Translations under genes and position numbers: made by a program
NCBI GenBank assembly: GCA_027579435.1
Contig: JANBPK010000813.1
Span: 1 to 64,000, forward strand
From: Candolleomyces eurysporus
Taxonomy: Eukaryota > Basidiomycota > Agaricomycetes > Agaricales > Psathyrellaceae
DNA length: 64,000 bases
Reading direction: 5' to 3'
In this document: positions 23,225 through 35,866 of the stretch, in pieces
Numbering within the stretch: the stretch's first letter is position 1
How the letters are laid out: each line of letters opens with the position of its first letter
Notes under the pieces: generated by a model
Told to the model about the DNA's origin: nothing
The model's input: only the letters and a program-made list of their open reading frames with translations
The model's database searches: none

Positions 23225-24085
23225 GTCAAGACGGCGGTTCAATGGCAGGGGGAGGGAAGAGAGATACTTGGGGGAAGCGTGGAAGCGAGAGCCGGTATTG
23301 TGACGAAGGGGCGGTGTCAGGCACGAGACAGTCTGTCGATGATATGCACAGCCGTTCGATAGATCGAGTAGTTGGGCGCTTATCGCACGATTCGGAGCGA
23401 TAATACTAATCGGATGTTCCAGAGTTTTGGTAAAGTGTCCACGGGGACGAGAACGACTGACTTGTCATTCGCTCGATCAGGTATATATACATCGTGAAAG
23501 CCCTCATGTTCCCAATCGAGAGTCATGTGAAACACAGAAGAGGTATGCAAACCTCGAGGCCTGGTGCCATTCCACAGACTTCCTGATGCCCCGGGGCCAC
23601 ATCCGACGAGGTCTCCATGTATTGCATGGCTCGGCGCTCACCAAGTGCGAAAGCTGGTACGCGAATGGAAGGCCTCCCCGCTAGACGATAACGGAGCCTG
23701 CGAGAAAGAGGCGACGTTAACAAGGCAATCGATGCGTGAACCCCCAATGCGGTCAGAAAGGAAATTGCAATAGATTGAAAGGATTGTTGGCGAGGAGGGC
23801 AAAAAGTACTAGAANCTTGATGATACGGGCAATCAAGCAGATCCGAGCGATCGATATTAAGAATACAGAGAGGAGAGTTCCAGTCCGGGAAGCGCACGTC
23901 GGAACCTCCAGGGAATAACGGACCTTTATGCCGCTCATACTATGATTCCGTTTACGGACGGAAGCAAGAGCGGCGGCGGCAACATATTCAACAGTTCTGT
24001 TGTATGGAGTTCACTAGGAATTCATCAATTGCCAAGAGAACTGCTCAAAGAGAAGAGATAAGTGTGATAGCCCTTAGTATACATA
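23225..24085. other. No supported gene
   Basis: The minus-strand frame at 23523-23897 is open but has an N at 23816 and no recognisable domain or start context. GA- and CG-rich sequence with scattered stops occupies the rest. It may be upstream regulatory sequence of the ULD gene plus unresolved repeat DNA. Confidence 0.3.
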
Positions 24086-24477
24086 CTAGTCTGGGGAAAG
24101 GGGGAATGAGACCAGGCAGACGCTGACCGCCTGATCATCATCGTATTGGGACAGAGCGGTGTAGGGCGACACCTTAGCCTGTGGTGCTGTGGGCTCGCGT
24201 GATTCCTTTGTCGTAGCAGCCGACCCGCTGTTTCTATTGGGAGAGGCTAGCAACCAACCGCACTGACTGTGCTTTCACCCGCAACCCATGAGGCCATGCA
24301 CACCCACTCACCCACGGCGAGGACGATGCAGAGCACAATCGAACGACGTACTATGATAATCAGGGCTTCAGCTAGAGCATACCCAGTCCGATGCGGCTCC
24401 CAATGCATCCCATTCCCATCCCAGACTGGTTTTGGCGGCTGGGTGTCGGGTGCGGTACCCGCATCTTTGCCGGCCAA
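24086..24477 (-). CDS. Possible small single-pass membrane protein (unrecognised)
   Basis: A minus-strand frame opens with Pro/Lys-rich sequence, then 'GYALAEALIIIVRRSIVLCIVLAV', a plausible transmembrane segment. Reading through, it stops at 24247. Alternatively an intron with donor GTGGGT and acceptor ACAGTCAG would connect to a Ser/Thr-rich tail ('ALSQYDDDQAVSVCLVSF') ending at 24086. There is no ATG before the hydrophobic part except an internal one, so the start is unknown. Treat as a tentative gene. Confidence 0.2.
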
Positions 24478-24599
24478 AAAATCCGGTCTGCCGTCGATCG
24501 AGTGAATTTGAAGAGATCTAGTCAGTCAAGGAGAAAGAAAACACGCACACAGACGTCGATGCGGCATGTACAAGACAGTGGCGCGGAATTGTTTGCCAC

Positions 24600-26640
24600 T
24601 TGCGCTTGTTAGAAACCAAACCGCCTGACCGCTTTTCTCATGATAAGTTACTCCTACCTCTCAAGCCTCATGCGGAGGTGTTCACCTTCACCTTGAATGT
24701 GCCGCCTCTTCTCGAACCTTTTAACTAGTTTGTTCGGTGCTCCGTGCTGAAGCTCAAGCATTTTCTCATCGCCATGAACTCGGGAAAGTGGATGACCACC
24801 TCTCAGATCGGTGAAAAGCTAGTAATAGACAACAGGGTCGCCTTGGAGTTAATACTCACTTTCCTCGAAACATTCCAAGTCCATCGGTACATCGTGGTGG
24901 GCTCCAACATTTCATGCTGGTGCGTGGCTCTTTGGTAAAGCTCGGGAACGCTGTCGTACTGATTTCTCTACCACTAGAGTCCAACCGTCCAAGTCCTGGT
25001 CCAGGCCGCCGCTTGCACTAGCGAGAGCTAATAAGCACACCCGGGGACGGTACTTTAGCTGCGCTGAGCATGAATTTGACACTCGGATTGTGGGGCTTCT
25101 CTGTCCAGGTACGTCCGTCCACTGAATATCACTTTCACGCCATCTTTCTAGACTTGATTCCTCGTATCCCGACAAAACGTAGGCTGCGACACCAGTGGAA
25201 CTTCGCATCTCCAAGCAAATATCATTCCCGGGACGAATCCAACGAAGAGACTTTTCCTCTGGTTGCTATTTCTGGCCCCGTCTCTCCTCTCAGCTGAACC
25301 ATTCCACCACCGGTCGCGCTCCTCCTCTGCATATAGCGGTCTCCGCGCTCGGAATCACCATCTTGCCCTCATCTCTCTCTTCCGGTGTCTCCACCTCATC
25401 GATCACTCATAGGACTGCCATCCTCCACAGAACAACCAACTCCCAGAATCTACCGCTCGGCCATTGCGCCAGTCCCCGCAAACGACGGCTCCCTCTACAT
25501 ACTCTTCAAGTCCCATTCCTCCGAGAAGAGCGAGAACTTCTATGCCTACCCACCGATCGCCCCGCATTCATGGACGCAACAGGAGATAGTCTTTCCAGAG
25601 GGGGGTTGGAAGCATTGAGGTTGGGATTGGGATTGGAACTTTGTAACCTCCTCGCCCTTCCCTCTCCCCGGCCGTGCCAAACTACGCATCCTATCGGGAG
25701 ACAACGTCATCATGATATTCAGCCTGGATTCGGTATATTGACCATTCATGCTGTTTGAGTGAGTCTACGCTCGCTCATCCCCACCATCGATTCCATCCTC
25801 CGCTGATCTCTCTTCCCAGCTCTGTCGCAGCCAGACTCAAGATCGCACTCACGACCAGCACCTCTCTCGAACTCTCTTATCAGTCGGCCGACAGGAGAGC
25901 ACGTATGCTCGCCGTTGCTCCATCTCACCTCTCCATCGCGGTCGAGACGTCCGCCGGCATCCTCAAGGGCTCTATCGCGCTCAGGTTTCCAATCGACTTC
26001 CAATCAAGACGACCTTTTCCGGATCCGTTTATTGAGCCATGGGACTACCAGCACAAATGGTCACTCGACGAGGTGAAGATCATGGAGGTCTTGCCTTGCG
26101 CCGAGAAGGATAGCAGTAGTACATGGTAACCCCCCTTTGCACGGAATGCACTTCTGGACGACACTTGCGACTGCTCCCTGCATCCAGGTTTATCACCTCG
26201 ATTCGTGTTACGAAGACAAGTGGAGGGAAGTCTTTGGGCGCAAGGAGCTTTTGAGTCACACCTTTCAATGCCTTATTCTCTCCCATATACGCGAGCAAGA
26301 GCGATCGTCGAATCTCCATTGACGAGTTCGCAACCAGCATTGTGGAGTATCTCGAGCCACTCAGGAGGACACCACCAGCCCTTTTGTGATTCAGGCATTG
26401 CGGTCAACAGGCGAAGCACTCGGACACCGTTCTACATGAGGTTGCTGTCAGTGTCGTTTAGCGGCGGTCTGGAGAGTGGATTTAACGGTGATTGGACTGA
26501 ATATCACTGCTCCAGTCCACATACTCGTTCTTTCTCTGCAATAGCCTATTCACTACCTTTCCAAACAGTAGTCTCCGTTGAAAGGATGTATGCCTTTGTA
26601 GTAATGATATGTCATAGACGATTAGATGTCTTGTCGACTA
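24600..26640 (+). pseudogene. Coding-like scattered fragments, probably a decayed gene
   Basis: Several plus-strand pieces look protein-coding but cannot be joined cleanly. One piece near 25035-25110 contains 'RGRYFSCAEHEFDTRIVGL', faintly like a GRF-type zinc-finger half, and precedes a GTACGT donor. A second at 25400-25618 ends '...WTQQEIVFPEGGWKH' at a stop. A third runs 25801-26129 ('LKIALTTSTSLELSYQSADR'). Frames between them contain stops, for example TGA at about 25738-25740. I see no family with confidence. The region separates the ULD gene from ORC3. Confidence 0.3.
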
Positions 26641-26647
26641 CAATGAG

Positions 26648-29480
26648 CTACTCATCATTAATATCAAACACCGTCCTCGCAACATGATCCGCCCTTCTCT
26701 TCGTATGCTTGATAAATCCAAGGTAATCCAACTCATGCAAGGCCCTGATAAACCGAGCTTGTACTTCGATCTGCCATTTCTCTTCCGTCTCTTCCTCTTC
26801 CTCCTCTTCATCCTCGTCTTCGTCCATACCATCATCGCCTTCTTCAGGTTGCTGCCACTGTTTCCCTTTNCTGATTTTTTGTGGGAGTCTGCTGCGCTTT
26901 CTTCGTAGGAGACCTCTTCGGCGTCGCAGTGGCACTAGCCTTCCCGCCACCTCGACCCTTCCCTTTACTCGGCGAAGAAGAACCGCCGTTCTTCCGTCCT
27001 CTCCCTTTCTCCCTCGCCCTCTCTTTCTTCACCTCCTCCCTCTGAGTCTCCAAAACAGCTTGGAAGCTCTCGAACCAATCGTACACGTTAATCAACCTCC
27101 CGCTGTCCAAGTACCGTCGGAACAGGATGCTCGTATCTGGGAGTCTCCATAACGATTCGTCTGAAACCACCGTCGTCATCTCTGCGACTTTTGCCCCCGG
27201 AGTGTTTGCATTCGGCGATGTTGAGGAAGGCGAGGCAAATTCGAGTGGGCGTAGGAGGCCAGAGAGGAGGGAGGCGCGGATCGAGGGGTTGACGAGCTGG
27301 AAGCAAAGACAAGAAAAAAGGTTTTGTTAGGGAATGCAATGCCAGAGCGAGTGGGAGGGGGTAGGAGCTTACTTCGGAGGGGAAGGGCGTCATACCCGTG
27401 TACCAAACTTCCCATAGCGGGACGTCCTCTAACCGTTCGAGCAGCAGGTTTCTATATAGGTCAAAGAAAGGGTGTGAGGATGGGTTGGGCTGGTATTAAG
27501 AAAATAAGACGAACCTAAGGAAGTCGTCGATCCAGTCTGCCATTTCAGCAGCAACGGTTTTACTGTTTTCGTCAGATGCCTGGCCCTGCGTCAAGTCACT
27601 GAATTCGGTTTGCGCCGCTTTCAAATCTTCATCGCCCTCTGCGTCTATTGATTGCAGGAATTCGTGTATTTCATGGGACAGACGATGCAGTTGGTCCGGG
27701 TTAAGTTTCCTACATCGAACGGAGAAAGGTGGGTTAGATTTCGTTACAAATTGAGACAGTAGCGAAGCGAAAGCCTCACTTTAAGATCAAGCTCAAGTAC
27801 CCCAAACTTCTCTCCAGCCCACTGCTCTTCTCCTTCCTTTTCAGGAACATGCCGCCGAAAATCGCGCACAAATCGCTCTCGAGGTTCCACCCCAACCCTT
27901 TGTACCCTTCTCTAACAAAGAAAAGCTGCATCAACCGCGTTAGGTTAAACGCAATCCGTATCGATTTATATCGTTTTTGGATTTTCGAACGGGATTCATT
28001 GGTCAGTTCAATGATTTTCTCTTTGGCTGCGTCCGCGCCAGAAATCCCCTCCATAGCGGTTTCATTTGTCGCCAGGATGCTTGTGAGAGCAGCTTCGAGG
28101 AGAGCAGAGGATGGAGTTGAGGGGGTTGAGTAGAGGAGGGAGGTAAGTGGGTCGACGGAGAAATGCTTCATGTAGACTAGCTGTATAGCGCATCAGCCAG
28201 AAGTCCTGTTCGTAATGAATGGAAACGGAGTGCTGCGCGTACCTGGATGAGGGTGATCAGCGAGTCCAATGTTCTGTTATGCCTCGTGAAGAAGTCGGAG
28301 ATGTACTCCAACGCTGCTGGACCGAGGATGACATCAGAGTCGAAGAACGGAGAGAAGAATGTCTATTTTCTCGTCAATATACAGGTGAATCGATTGAGAG
28401 AGCGGAAAAATGCGCACCTGGAGCAGTATTTCGTTGAGGACAGACAACCCGTTAGGGATAGCCACAGTCCGGATTCTTAGGCACGCAAGCGTCGCTCGTG
28501 GATACACAATGTGCAGGTAGGTTGGGAGAGGGGTTGATAGCGAAAGGATGAACGATAAACGTAGTTCAGGTAGCTGTTGGCTTTTATCGAAGCGTCAACA
28601 AACACAATCCAGTGAGCAATATGGAGGACGCGACGTACCTGCAGATATAGAACACATCCTGCATCACCGTAGGATCAAACTCCTCAAAATTATGCAGCAC
28701 TGCGAGCAAGACAGGTCTTGAACCTTGAGTAGAGACGTAGTGCTTGTACCATGCAGTGAGATAGTTGATGTCGTAGTTTGCTAGTCTTTCAGAGACTTTA
28801 TGCTTCACTGTGCAGGTTGAGATAAATTGCTGTCGATCGAGGATGTAGGAGCGGAACATACCTCGAGGAATGTCGTCATCCGTGTCCTGCACTAGCCCTG
28901 TGATCAACGCCCGCATTGCGCTGGTCAAATTGATGCAGTCAGAAGGGTAGAGATGGGTAGATGGTGTGTCCAAGCGACTGCATACGTCGTTCAGAAATGA
29001 TGCTCCAAAAACAGGGTCTGTCAACGGACATATGAGAACCCTAGACCTTCTATCCTTCCGGTGAAAACATACTGGATATTGAGATGACTGGAAGCTCTGG
29101 ATGTGGCAGGCCAGGTACCGCACTGTCATCTTCAACTTGCTGTATCACTGCTTCGATATGGGGTTCCAAAAGTTGTTTGACGATGGACTGCAAGGGAGCG
29201 GTTCAGCGGTCGCCCATGAATGCCATCAAATCAGTGGGATCGCACCTGAATCCTATCAAGGCACGTTGACCAGGCCTTCCTGTATGTCTCAAAACGTCGT
29301 TCATGGGACTCCGGAAAGCCGAGCTCATCCTTCGGAGCGCCAGGCAGGTTTGCAGGGCTAGGCTCGTCGTCCCCACCAGCGTAAGGGATAGAGAAGGTTG
29401 TCTGGAGGCCTGGTGGTCAGCATTTGAGCCTCTGAGAGCCATTCTTCACTCACCTCCTCTAGAGTTCTGTCGTCACTCAT
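26648..29480 (-). CDS. orc3: Origin recognition complex subunit 3
   Basis: Subunit of the ORC complex that marks replication origins in the nucleus. The N-terminal part begins 'MSDDRTLEE' and includes 'RRFETYRKAWSTCLDRI'. The AAA-like region shows 'LLAVLHNFEEFDPTVMQDV' (Walker B-like) and later 'SLSTPLPTYLHIVYPRATLA'. The insert/C-terminal part has 'VYMKHFSVDPLTSLL', and the winged-helix tail ends 'HTKRRADHVARTVF'. Eleven exons fit in phase: 29454-29480, 29246-29401, 29073-29187, 28862-29017, 28639-28807, 28418-28580, 28243-28362, 27780-28180, 27515-27709, 27373-27451 and 26648-27296. Deleting the N at 26870 gives 2229 nt, 742 residues, usual for the family. An acidic Glu/Asp run and a basic Lys-rich run lie in the last exon. 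Confidence 0.88.
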
Positions 29481-30033
29481 GCCAATCCGCGAAGAGGTTC
29501 AATGGATGCCGTGACTGGCACTGGTTTGAAGACGCGCCTGTGGCTGTGTGACCGTCGCGTTTGCACGTGGGTTGCCTTACGGAACGGCCTGGCCGGAGAA
29601 CTGTTTGCCTCGGCGCCCTGGCGCTCCCGCCGATCTGCTTGCCTTGCGACTACCCGGCTCCAGCCTCCTGGTAGGAGTGACGACGAAACAGCATAATGAT
29701 GTGATATCCACCTTGGATTGGCAACGAGGCTGCCTCGAGGGCTACACAGGCTTGGTCTCGCCGGATAAGTTCGGCGTCGTCAGCGTCATTGACTAAAGGC
29801 CCCAACTGCCTCTCACCTCACCTCTCATTCGCTTCTGGCATAGCTTTCCATTCAATATCCCATACAGGTCTTCTCTCGGGCTATATAACTCACCCCATCA
29901 GCCACAACATATCACTTTACGTTTCCACCATCCATCTCTATATAACCCCCTTCCAGTACCGGAGATCACACGAGCACTTGGCGCCCCCCGCAATCGACTT
30001 CTTTCACGACCATTTCAAGTTACAAACGACGAT
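29481..30033. promoter_or_regulatory. Divergent promoter region between ORC3 and the 30 kb gene
   Basis: The two genes diverge across about 550 bp. A TATATAA lies at about 29882-29888, some 150 bp upstream of the plus-strand start, followed by CT-rich leader sequence (29900-29960). No additional gene is supported. Confidence 0.4.
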
Positions 30034-30926
30034 GAGCTCTGGCAGACGGTGGGCGCAGGCAGATGATGTGAGCCTATTCCACAGCTTCTGGCATTAGACT
30101 ATTGAGATACTGATCGGAGGATCACTTATTCATTGTCCATTGCATCACCTTTACCGCCCAACTCGAAATAATGCACCGTTCGACTACGAATCTCGAAACC
30201 CAAATACGCAGGACTCCGCACGACTCCCGGAAGGCATGAGGCGTGTAGGCTACGACGCCGATTCCAGACAATACACCTTCCTCGACCGGAAAGGCACACT
30301 ATACCAGAGCGACCCAGGGAACCGATACGGTCATCTAACCCCGATGGGTGACTCTACGGCGAGAGCTGAGAAGGAGCGCCCTATGATGTTTGAGGGTACG
30401 CCTATCCACTCCGTCGAGTTCATGCCACTCTGATTATACTTTCTTATCGCCATCTACAGGCAATGCGCCCACGAACCAATCGAGCCAGACAACTAGCAAA
30501 CCACTCACGTTCCAAGATTTCGTCCCACCCGAACTCATAACCTCACCCACATACGGCCCCGATGAAAAACCCCCAAAGACACCAAAGAAATCTCCTTCCT
30601 CCCGAACCAGCCAGGAAAAAGAGAAACGACGCAGCCATTCTCGCCACGCGAGCACCGCCAGTGCTGCCTCGTCCTCGTCCCCGAAACGGCATGTCGAGTT
30701 CACCGAGGAGCCTGTGGGGGTGACTTCCCCGAAAGAACGGTTCAGGGACGCTGTCAAGTCTTCAGGGATACCTAAAATGCAGGGCGTCGTGCAGAGTTTG
30801 AGGAGGTCCGTTACTTCGGTGACCAAGAAGAGGTTTGGGGGTGGGAGTCAGGGGAGGGAGAGGTCCAAGTCGGAGGCTAAGGACACCAAGGCAGCGGCGG
30901 AGTATGTCCAGCTTTCGGATTCCTAA
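30034..30926 (+). CDS. Conserved basidiomycete protein of unknown function
   Basis: Three exons in consistent phase: 30034-30069, 30212-30395 and 30460-30926 (687 nt, 228 residues). The protein starts 'MSSGRRWAQADD'. Exon 2 encodes the conserved-looking 'LPEGMRRVGYDADSRQYTF' and 'GNRYGHLTPMGD'. The C-terminal half is a basic, Ser/Thr/Pro-rich disordered tail with 'KRRSHSRHASTAS' and 'RRSVTSVTKKRFGGGS'. Similar short proteins are often named CBM50-like in fungal annotations, but no LysM motif is visible here, so I leave the function open. The first intron (142 nt) is long for this window; the second is 64 nt. Confidence 0.7.
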
Positions 30927-31830
30927 AAAACAGTTTGGGGAGAAAGCTATGTTATTTATTGCATCAGTTTGTTTGGGTGCTGTCGGGATCGGGTTGGGTG
31001 TGTGGCATGTATTCGTCCTCATGGAAATTATGACTCATCTACTATGGCGCCGGGTACGGGGTTGATGTATATTATTGTAACAGTAGGAACTTTGAGTGCG
31101 TGGTATCAAGGAGACACGAGGACTCAAAGACTCGACGACGTCACTGAAGCGGAGGCCGCGGATCAGGCTTATGTTGGTCCGGCGCGAAATGCTTCCTTCT
31201 GTTCGACCACCATCATCGACCTCGTCGACTGCACCTGGCTATGGCTACGGAACACTCTTTAACTGCATCCAGTCTCCGAGGAAACTGGATCAAGAAAGGC
31301 GATCCGACGCTGCAGCACCCAGAGATGTCTGACCAACGCCCGGTTCAATGTTTCAACAATTCAGAGGCTCCACTACTCAACGGGGCCGTCCAATTTACTC
31401 CTAGCTCTGCTGTTACAAAGCAGGGATTCCCTCTGTATCTTGTCCTTTATGGACGACCCTCTGGCATCCGGGTAAAGTCTACGTCTAATGGAGAACGATC
31501 TACATGCTGCGTCGGGCGCAGTGAATTTGGTGAGGTATGCGGCTCAATATTGTTCTCGGCTCCTTGAAGAGGAACGAGGTTGACCTCGAGACGGTTCGGA
31601 AGTCGGGGGAAGGTGAGTCGAACCCCTCTTCGAGTGTCAACTCTCCAACTCATCTTCCCTGCAAGATATCGTGATTCTCGACTGCCACTCTGCCAGTAGT
31701 CCTGACGACCCTCATCCTACAGAACTAGTGCCAGCATCTGGGTTGCTCTCATTCGGGCGGCTCGTATAGGCATTCAACCACCTGGATCGCAGTGGCAAGC
31801 GCCAACAGCGGCAAGGAACGCAACACCATC
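30927..31830. other. No supported gene
   Basis: Plus-strand frames at 30969-31567 overlap one another and show no domain. The minus-strand frames are equally featureless. The stretch is the 3' flank of the 30 kb gene and the 5' flank of the tRNA. Confidence 0.35.
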
Positions 31831-31924
31831 GGCCTGATGGTCTAGTAGTATGATTCCTTGTTAGGGAGGGCACTTGCCAATTCCGAATTCGAGGAGGTCC
31901 CGGGTTCAATTCCCGGTCAGGCCC
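31831..31924 (+). tRNA. tRNA-Pro (anticodon AGG) with intron
   Basis: The acceptor stem is GGCCTGA at 31831-31837 paired with TCAGGCC at 31917-31923, with discriminator C at 31924. The D-arm region reads GGTCTAGTAGTATG, and the T arm is GGTCCCGGGTTCAATTCCC-like with the B-box GGTTCAATTCC. The anticodon stem TCCTTG (31855-31860) pairs with CGAGGA (31890-31895). The loop starts TTAGGG, giving anticodon AGG, and the 20-plus nt between loop and 3' stem are an intron in the usual place just after position 37. An oligo-T pol III terminator follows at about 31935-31939. Confidence 0.9.
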
Positions 31925-33590
31925 GTTTGATGATCTTCTTTTTGTTGATTACTACTGAACTCTCAGAAAGGGAGGTAGGAAACGTGTAGAAAACACCTGC
32001 GTGAGTGCGTTGACCTGAACTTCCAGTGACTATGGTCTTATTTCAAGCGGTGCTTGAACCAGGGTGCTGAAAACCAGTTGGACGACATTGCTCTTTAGCC
32101 ACTCTCATTGATTGAAACATTTGACTGGTTCTGTTCTAGCCTCCGTTTAAAGGCAAAGTGTTGAGCTTTGCATGATACCCGGCAAGTGCCCATCGTGCAT
32201 GACTTTCCGACGTGTTGGGTAAAAGTTATGGTCTTCGTTAATCGCCGACAGGGAATTCTTTTACAAGGATGCGCCATCGAGCTGCCCTATCGGCAAGGAG
32301 AACACCTTACTGATAGTGTGAGCCCAACTGCACAGAGGGTCATGCAGTAGCCTAATGCCACACTCACTACAGCCACGAACGTGACCTCGGTCTCCCCCAA
32401 TGTACAACAGTTCAACCTAGAGCGTTTCTACCATATCCAAACCACGAACGTCATGCTCAATCCCTCAACGCCGCTAATTGTGGTAGCTGGGCATCGCAGT
32501 CACGGTGTTGGTATCTGCGGAGAAAGCAAGTCCAATTAGAGTCTTTGCCTTGTCACGAACGAATTTCTCATATTTCAATCGCCATAGATCGGAGTCTCTC
32601 AACAACTGCCGATGGCTTCCTGGACCAGGGAGCAGGGTCAACACCCACGGGTAAAATGCGCTCTTTTTAGAATGCTACCAGTCTCACTGGACACAGCAAT
32701 AATGCAACGTGTATTCCAGGACCTGGGGCAACTAAGGATTTGATTTGAAGAAAAGATAACTCGAAGAAGACGACCCGCAAAAGGAACGCTAAAGCACCTT
32801 CCTCTCCAAATCGGTGTCTACATTGTTTGCCTGAATGACTCTCTAGTTCCCCCTTATAGAGCACGCTATTCACCGTTATGCATGATTTTGAGCACATCGG
32901 AAGAACCGGATATGACTCATAGCTACACTACTTTAACTGCGCTCAAAGTTCGACTATATAGCACGCCCAATTGCTGAAACCGGTCCCTCGCGTCCATTTC
33001 ACATTGTGAGCGAAAGGAGCTGGATATCAAAGCGACTTACAACACTCACCTTTATCCACATCCCATCCCGAGGGTCCCGATAACAATGGGATGGAGACTT
33101 TGGACCGGTGCTTGGAGAATTTGGCTCCGGATAGAAATTAAAGGAATGCGTTGAGGAGTGTGGACTAAGAGATCTTGACGATACGTTGAGGGAAGGTACT
33201 ATCGGAGCCTAGGGCGGTTGCCACTAACTTAGAGAGTTAGAGATCTGGATGGAGCGTGGCGGAAGGTAGGTTCTGTTCATTCTCTGTTACGGCTCCTGCG
33301 AGAGCTGGATGATACACCAGGTAAATCGGTCGGGGACACAGGTGTGGAGAGGGTGGGTACAGCCTCGATCCAAGAATCCGTTTGTAGCTCCGCTTGACGG
33401 TGGGCGCTTAGTAACATTGCCGCCTGTTACCTCAGAGTCCACCCTCTTCGGCTCCGGCGCTGAAAAGCCTGCGCCCCATCATGATGAGGTAGCACAGCTT
33501 GATCAGCCACGTTGTCGTCTTTAAAAGCCTTTCTCTTTTCCCTTCTGAGCTCTACACCCTTCCTCTCATCACCCACTACAATTGCAACTT
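31925..33590. other. Gene-free flank ending in a promoter-like CT-rich tract
   Basis: No open frame here is supported. The last 70 bp before the retrotransposon fragment (about 33520-33590) are strikingly pyrimidine-rich with a TTTAAAA box, the look of a fungal core promoter and 5' leader directed rightward. This could be the promoter of the gene whose 3' part reappears at 46605, but that link is inference. Confidence 0.35.
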
Positions 33591-33599
33591 GACATATAA

Positions 33600-35849
33600 T
33601 TGCTCTGCCAGTCCTCAAGCCGCTCAACGTGACCAGTGGTCAACCCATTTGATTGTCTGTTGACACTTCGTATCTAGCAGTGGGCTGGTACATTAGTCAA
33701 CAGGACGCTGTCGACCCTAACAAGTGGAACTATATTTGTTTTGGGTCGACCTTATTAAATTCTACAGAGGCAAATTATTCACAGGCAAAAAGGGAACTAT
33801 ATGGGATCATGCAAGCGCTTAAGGAAAATGAGTACACCCTGGTTATGGCGCAGCCTCTAGTGGTTGAGACCGATGCTAAGTATGTCCAAGGGATGTTACA
33901 GAATCCTGGAGCGGCGCCAAATGCGACTATTAATTGTTGGATCAAGAATGTTAGGAAGTTCTACTTCGAACTCAGTCATGTTATGGGCAAGACTTTCCCT
34001 GCTGACAGTTTATCAAGGCGGCACAAGCATCCTGGTGATCCGGAGTGGCGTGAGTTCGAAGAATTCCTCGATACTGATCCGCCAGATCCCATCACATATT
34101 CTAAGAAGTTCCCGGAGGACGACGATCCTCTACCTTTTGAGGCATTCAGGGACCAAATAGATACCAGGGGAGGGTATCTTCAGACTGTCTCCCGAGACGT
34201 TGTCCAGCACCTCTTATTCCAGGGAGTGGAAGAGGAGGAGGACTTGTTTAGTCGGGACCTTGAGTTTCAGCAACTCTTGAACNGTCTTGAGGAGACCAAG
34301 AGGCTCTCTGTTGAGTCTGAAGCGGCGTCAGTCCTGCTTCAAGCCGCCTCACAAGAAGAGGTGGTGGACGTCAGTGGGGGAGGACTACCCAACCAGCTGG
34401 CAAACGAGCCGAGGGAGGCAGCTCGACCAGTGGGTTCCCCTGGTGCAGGCATGGTTATCTACACCTGCGGTTAAGCCGCATGAGGTGGCTGCCAAGGACT
34501 GGAAAGATTTTGAGAGGTTTGCAGCACGGTTCTTTGTCTTGAAGGATGGTCGATTGTACTGGCGAGAAAATGGTGAGGGACACCATCGCCTGTACATCGA
34601 GCCGGAACAAAGAATGGCTATTCTTGAAGGAGCGCATGATGTGAACGGCCATAGGGGCCACTACGCTACCTTGGCATTTCTTACCAAATGGTTCTGGTGG
34701 CCAGAGGTAGAATGCGATACTGAGATGTTTGTCAGAACGTGTCACCTTTGTCAAGTCCGCCAGAAAACCTTGGTGAAAATACCGCCAAAGGTTATGGAGA
34801 CTCCATCTACATTCCAGACGGTACATATTGATACCCTGCATATGACGCCGCCCAGCAATGGACATGGTTATATTGTGCATGGTCGGTGTGCTCTTACGTC
34901 TTGGATGGAAGGGAGACCGCTTCAGAAAGAGACTGCAGCAACCATAGGAGCCTGGCTCTTCTTGTACATCATATGTAGGTGGGGATGTCTTAGTTGGATT
35001 ATTACCGACAACGGGAAACCTTTCATTGCTGCTGTGGAGTGGCTGCGGCAAAAATATGGGATTACAGGGATTTCGATTTCAGGATATAACTCTAAGGCAA
35101 ATGGAAAAATCGAGCGGCCTCACTGGGACGTAAGGCAGAGTCTCTACAAAGCCACAGGTGGCGACATGAGCAAGTGGTACTGGTTCTTCGATCATGTTAT
35201 GTGGGCCGATAGAATCACTGTTCGTAAAAGGTTGGGTTGCTCTCCGTTCTTTGCATTAACGGGAGCTGAACCTGTCATGCCGCTTGACGTGCAAGAGGCC
35301 ACTTGGTTAGTGGAACCCCCAACGGGTATTATGGCAACTGAGGATTTGATAGCTGCAAGGGCTAGGGCTTTAGCGAAGCATTAGACTCATGTTGAGACCA
35401 TTATGAAGCAGGTCGACGCTGAGAAGCGGCGTCGAGTCGAAGAATATTCTAAGGCAAATAAGGCAACTATTAAGGATTGGGACTTCAAGCGGGGTGACCT
35501 GGTGCTGATGAGAAACACGGCTGTTGAGTCTAGCCTTAACAAAAAGATGAAGCCGCGTTACTTGGGACCCATGGTAGGGGTCACTAGAAATAAAGGTGGT
35601 GCGTACATCTTGGCAGAATTAGATGGATTGGTATATCACAGCAAGGTCGGGGCATTCAGGGTAATTCCCTACTATCCGAGGAAGTCCATACAAATAGGCA
35701 TTGGAAAGGACAGTGGTTTCGATTTGGATGAAGCTACAATACAGGATTTGGAAAACTCTACAGAAGACGGAAACGAAGCATATGTGGACTACAATTTTGA
35801 AGGCATGCCGAGACTAAGGCTGTCTGATACTACGGAGGAAGAGGATTGA
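33600..35849 (+). pseudogene. Retrotransposon pol 3' part: RNase H and integrase
   Basis: The RNase H domain runs from 'SVDTSYLAVGWYI' (about 33656) through 'SQAKRELYGIMQAL', 'VVETDAKYVQGML' and 'SLSRRHKHPGD', showing the catalytic D-E-D pattern. The integrase has the HHCC zinc-binding motif (H/H in 'HDVNGHRGH', C/C in 'CHLCQ') and the DDE core: D in 'VHIDTLH', D in 'IITDNGKPF' and E in 'NGKIERPHW'. A C-terminal barrel-like part (35403-35849) has 'RGDLVLMRNTAV' and 'KPRYLGPMVGV'. Breaks: stops at about 33595 and 33651, a frame change between the N at 34283 and about 34430, and a TAG at 35382-35384 between integrase core and tail. It is therefore not intact as sequenced. Confidence 0.85.
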
Positions 35850-35866
35850 GTGAAGAGGGAGGGATT